A DNA stretch of 64,000 nt from Craspedostauros australis (lineage: Eukaryota; Bacillariophyta; Bacillariophyceae; Mastogloiales; Achnanthaceae). The notes beneath the pieces are model-generated. The model ran no database searches. It was not told where the DNA came from and worked only from the letters and a program-made list of their open reading frames with translations. Location of the stretch: positions 124,001-188,000 of the forward strand of contig JAMXDE010000037.1 in the NCBI GenBank assembly GCA_026770025.1, read 5' to 3'. Both the position numbers and the translations under genes were made by a program. Shown piece after piece: positions 61,935 to 64,000 of the stretch; the stretch's first letter is position 1, and each line of letters begins with the position of its first letter.

Positions 61935-64000
61935 TTAGCCCGTCCCACTTAGTAGTAACAAATAGCCCAACTTTAGCAAGCACAAAAGGTTCATCCCACA
62001 TGCCCCCCTTGCCTGTTTGAGTGAGTGTTGTTAGGGTGTCCTGATTACGGGGTAGTAATTGTAGTGCTATGTTTTGCTGTTGGAGGTTTGAAGGACTTCC
62101 TTGTTGTGGTTGCATGTGGGACGCACTGAATAGCCAGTCCAGGAGGACGAAGGAGACGAGGAGACACCAACGCTTGCCCAAGAGAGTCCCGGTTTACATC
62201 ATGGACAAACGAAGGGCAACATCAGCAAGGCATCTTGGGCATCCAACCACAACGACGTTGAGCGGAGGGACGGGTTTGTGGTCGTCACCACTGCCCACAA
62301 CGGTAGCGATGGCAGCGCCATGAGTCCTCAGCAAAGAATGCGGTGAACATCGCGAGGAACGTTGAGGAGTCACGCGACGCTCAGGCAGGCAGGAACAAAG
62401 AGAGTGTGACCTTTTCTCGTGTAGAGTTCTGCAGTTGGCGAATCAAAGCCAATGACTCTCCGGAGCACGAGGCATGGCGCATATTGTTGGGAGCCCTCAC
62501 CTGGATCAAAGGTGGTGTGAACAGGAACCGCACGGAGGAGGAACCGGAAGAACACAAACGGCTGTTGCGAATCAAGGTTTGTGCGGAAAGCGAGGCTGTC
62601 GTACGGGCCATATTGACAAGAAGACAGCGATGTGATGTCGTGGGTCTGGAAATTGGCATGTCTTGGAGCAGACACGACAGGGGTGGAACGAGCGCAAAGC
62701 GGACATCATTGGCATTGGCACACCGTGCACGACATGTCGAGCACGTACGTAAATAAGCGCAACGTCAAGTCAACACGGGAAAGGCGTGCTCTAGTAATAC
62801 CATTAGTGGTTGACTCGACAGATCCCAAAACCGTACAACACGCCTCAAGCGTGAGCAAAGCAAAATCCGACCAATATATGGTCTTTACCGCGGTTCCCAG
62901 GCTTGTGTCAATGGCGAGAATTCGGTACGAACGACTAACTCAAGAACAAGAACAAGAACATCGTGTCCAAAGCGTTTTCGGCGCTCACCAAAATGGAAAG
63001 TCATTGTGTGGTGAGAGCGGTGCGTGGAGCGTGGGAGGAGGATGACCCCCGCACACGTTGCACTTGCGAGAGTCGAAGCATCGATGAGAAAGCGAAATGA
63101 TTGTGGGACTGTCGAAGTTCGGCATGGAGAAAATCGGGAACAGAAAGGCGCGAGCCGCTTTGGCGAAGCCGATTGAGCACTTGTGGATGGTGCGAATCCG
63201 TCTCTGTCCAGCAATCCGTCGTGTGCCAATGACACGAACGCAAGTCCACCTGATGGCCAGAGACGAGAGAAAGGGAACAAAACAGCGCAACAGCCGCAAC
63301 AGCCGCGACAGGATGAAAGAAGATGAAAGACGATCACCAAGGCAGAGATGAGATGCGAACAACAAGATGACACGGTTCGTGTCCTCCTCACTCTCTGCAT
63401 GCGACCCGCACAGAATCTGCTGAATCCTCAACAGTCCGAGGGAACGCTCCATGACACCACAGCTGACACACTGCACTTCTCCGAGCCACAAGTATTGCCA
63501 CCAGTGTTGTCACTAGTATTGCCACAAGCATTGCCATGAGTATTGCCGCAAGCTGGTTGCACAAGTCACTCTGACACGGCCGTATCAGTTCTGATAAAGA
63601 TTGGCAGGGAGGGCACTCTCGTAGGTCGCTGCTCGTGCGTTCCCAACATCACACAATCACAACGCAACCACTCTCTCTCTCTCTCTCGAGAAGCCACAGC
63701 CATAATACTTATTCTGCTATTATACGGCTGCACCCTTATGGCTCGTCGCCATAGCTCTTATCTGAAGCATTCTATTCTCTAATACGATCCACAGCATCAT
63801 AATCTGCGAGGAATGCACTCTGAGAGCCAATTCAGGACACCAAGCCAGCACGCTAACACGCAATAACGCTATAACGCTATAACGCCAACAACCTCTCACC
63901 ATGCGGCGGTTGCTGATTAATCGCCACAACCAAGGTTCGTTTATGGCACCCTGCCATGCTGCTGCCCATTGCCATGGCGTTCACAGCGGCTGTGGCTATA
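61935..64000. other. intergenic, no gene supported
   Basis: Open frames on both strands at 62343-62756 and 62885-63491 show no domain. Small repeats: AAGAAC at 62943-62962, an AGTATTGCCAC-type degenerate repeat at 63488-63550, (CT)n at 63671-63688 and TAACGCTA at 63865-63885. Confidence 0.45.
63488..63550 (+). repeat. degenerate short tandem repeat
   Basis: Five or so units of about 12-15 bp around the word (A/G)(C/G)(T/A)ATTGCC(A/G)C, in intergenic DNA. Confidence 0.55.

Noticed and set aside
62343-63491. open frames on both strands near the right end
   Set aside because: Mutually overlapping, no domains, and no clear start context or splice pattern.

Overview
The window looks like nuclear DNA of a stramenopile alga, most likely a diatom. 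Four things point that way: several Ty1/copia polyproteins of the kind abundant in diatom genomes, a type III metacaspase (p10 before p20, known from algae with secondary plastids), secreted proteins with Pro/Thr/Ser-rich linkers, and short GT-AG introns. There are no bacterial operon features. More than half of the window is mobile DNA, with a few host genes between the insertions.

Layout. 1-4.0 kb: 3' part of a plus-strand copia polyprotein whose left end lies outside the window. 6.3-7.6 kb: intact secreted Cys-rich protein (paralogue 1). 8.9-17.4 kb: complete minus-strand copia element with 708-bp LTRs in which I see no difference, a CTGAG target duplication and an intact 1819-aa ORF. 18.1-18.9 kb: LTR copy of a second family (family B). 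20.4-23.2 kb: second, larger Cys-rich protein (paralogue 2) with one homopolymer frameshift. 24.2-25.6 kb: family B LTR fused to an RNase H remnant. 25.8-34.2 kb: 8.4-kb segment bounded by 153-bp terminal inverted repeats, inserted in a family B LTR fragment and containing a decayed third Cys-rich paralogue and two more LTR copies. 34.6-36.7 kb: five-exon type III metacaspase (minus strand). 37.9-43.4 kb: complete minus-strand copia element with 306-bp LTRs, a GGTTC target duplication and an intact 1671-aa ORF. 44.0-44.8 kb: solo family B LTR with a target duplication. 45.6-46.1 kb: broken Harbinger-like transposase. 46.1-54.0 kb: full-length family B copia element with one in-frame stop. 54.1-55.0 kb: about 1-kb DNA transposon-like element with 20-bp terminal inverted repeats, followed by a tRNA-like sequence. 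56.7-58.7 kb: three-exon host gene of unknown function. 60.9-61.9 kb: intact two-exon PIF/Harbinger-like transposase.

The host genes do not form an obvious pathway. The three Cys-rich paralogues lie in the same orientation and look like a local gene-duplication cluster later pulled apart by retroelements. The metacaspase is a predicted cysteine protease, and the other host gene has no recognised function.

The observations I rate highest are: (1) a copia element whose primer-binding site is a 16-nt perfect reverse complement of a segment of its own LTR, suggesting Tf1-like self-priming; (2) the 8.4-kb inverted-repeat-bounded segment carrying a captured or inherited gene; (3) the type III metacaspase with its gene structure; (4) the Cys-rich secreted family; (5) a primer-binding site in the 8.5-kb element that matches the anticodon arm of tRNA-Asn. 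All homology statements are from reading the sequence; no database search or splice model was run.
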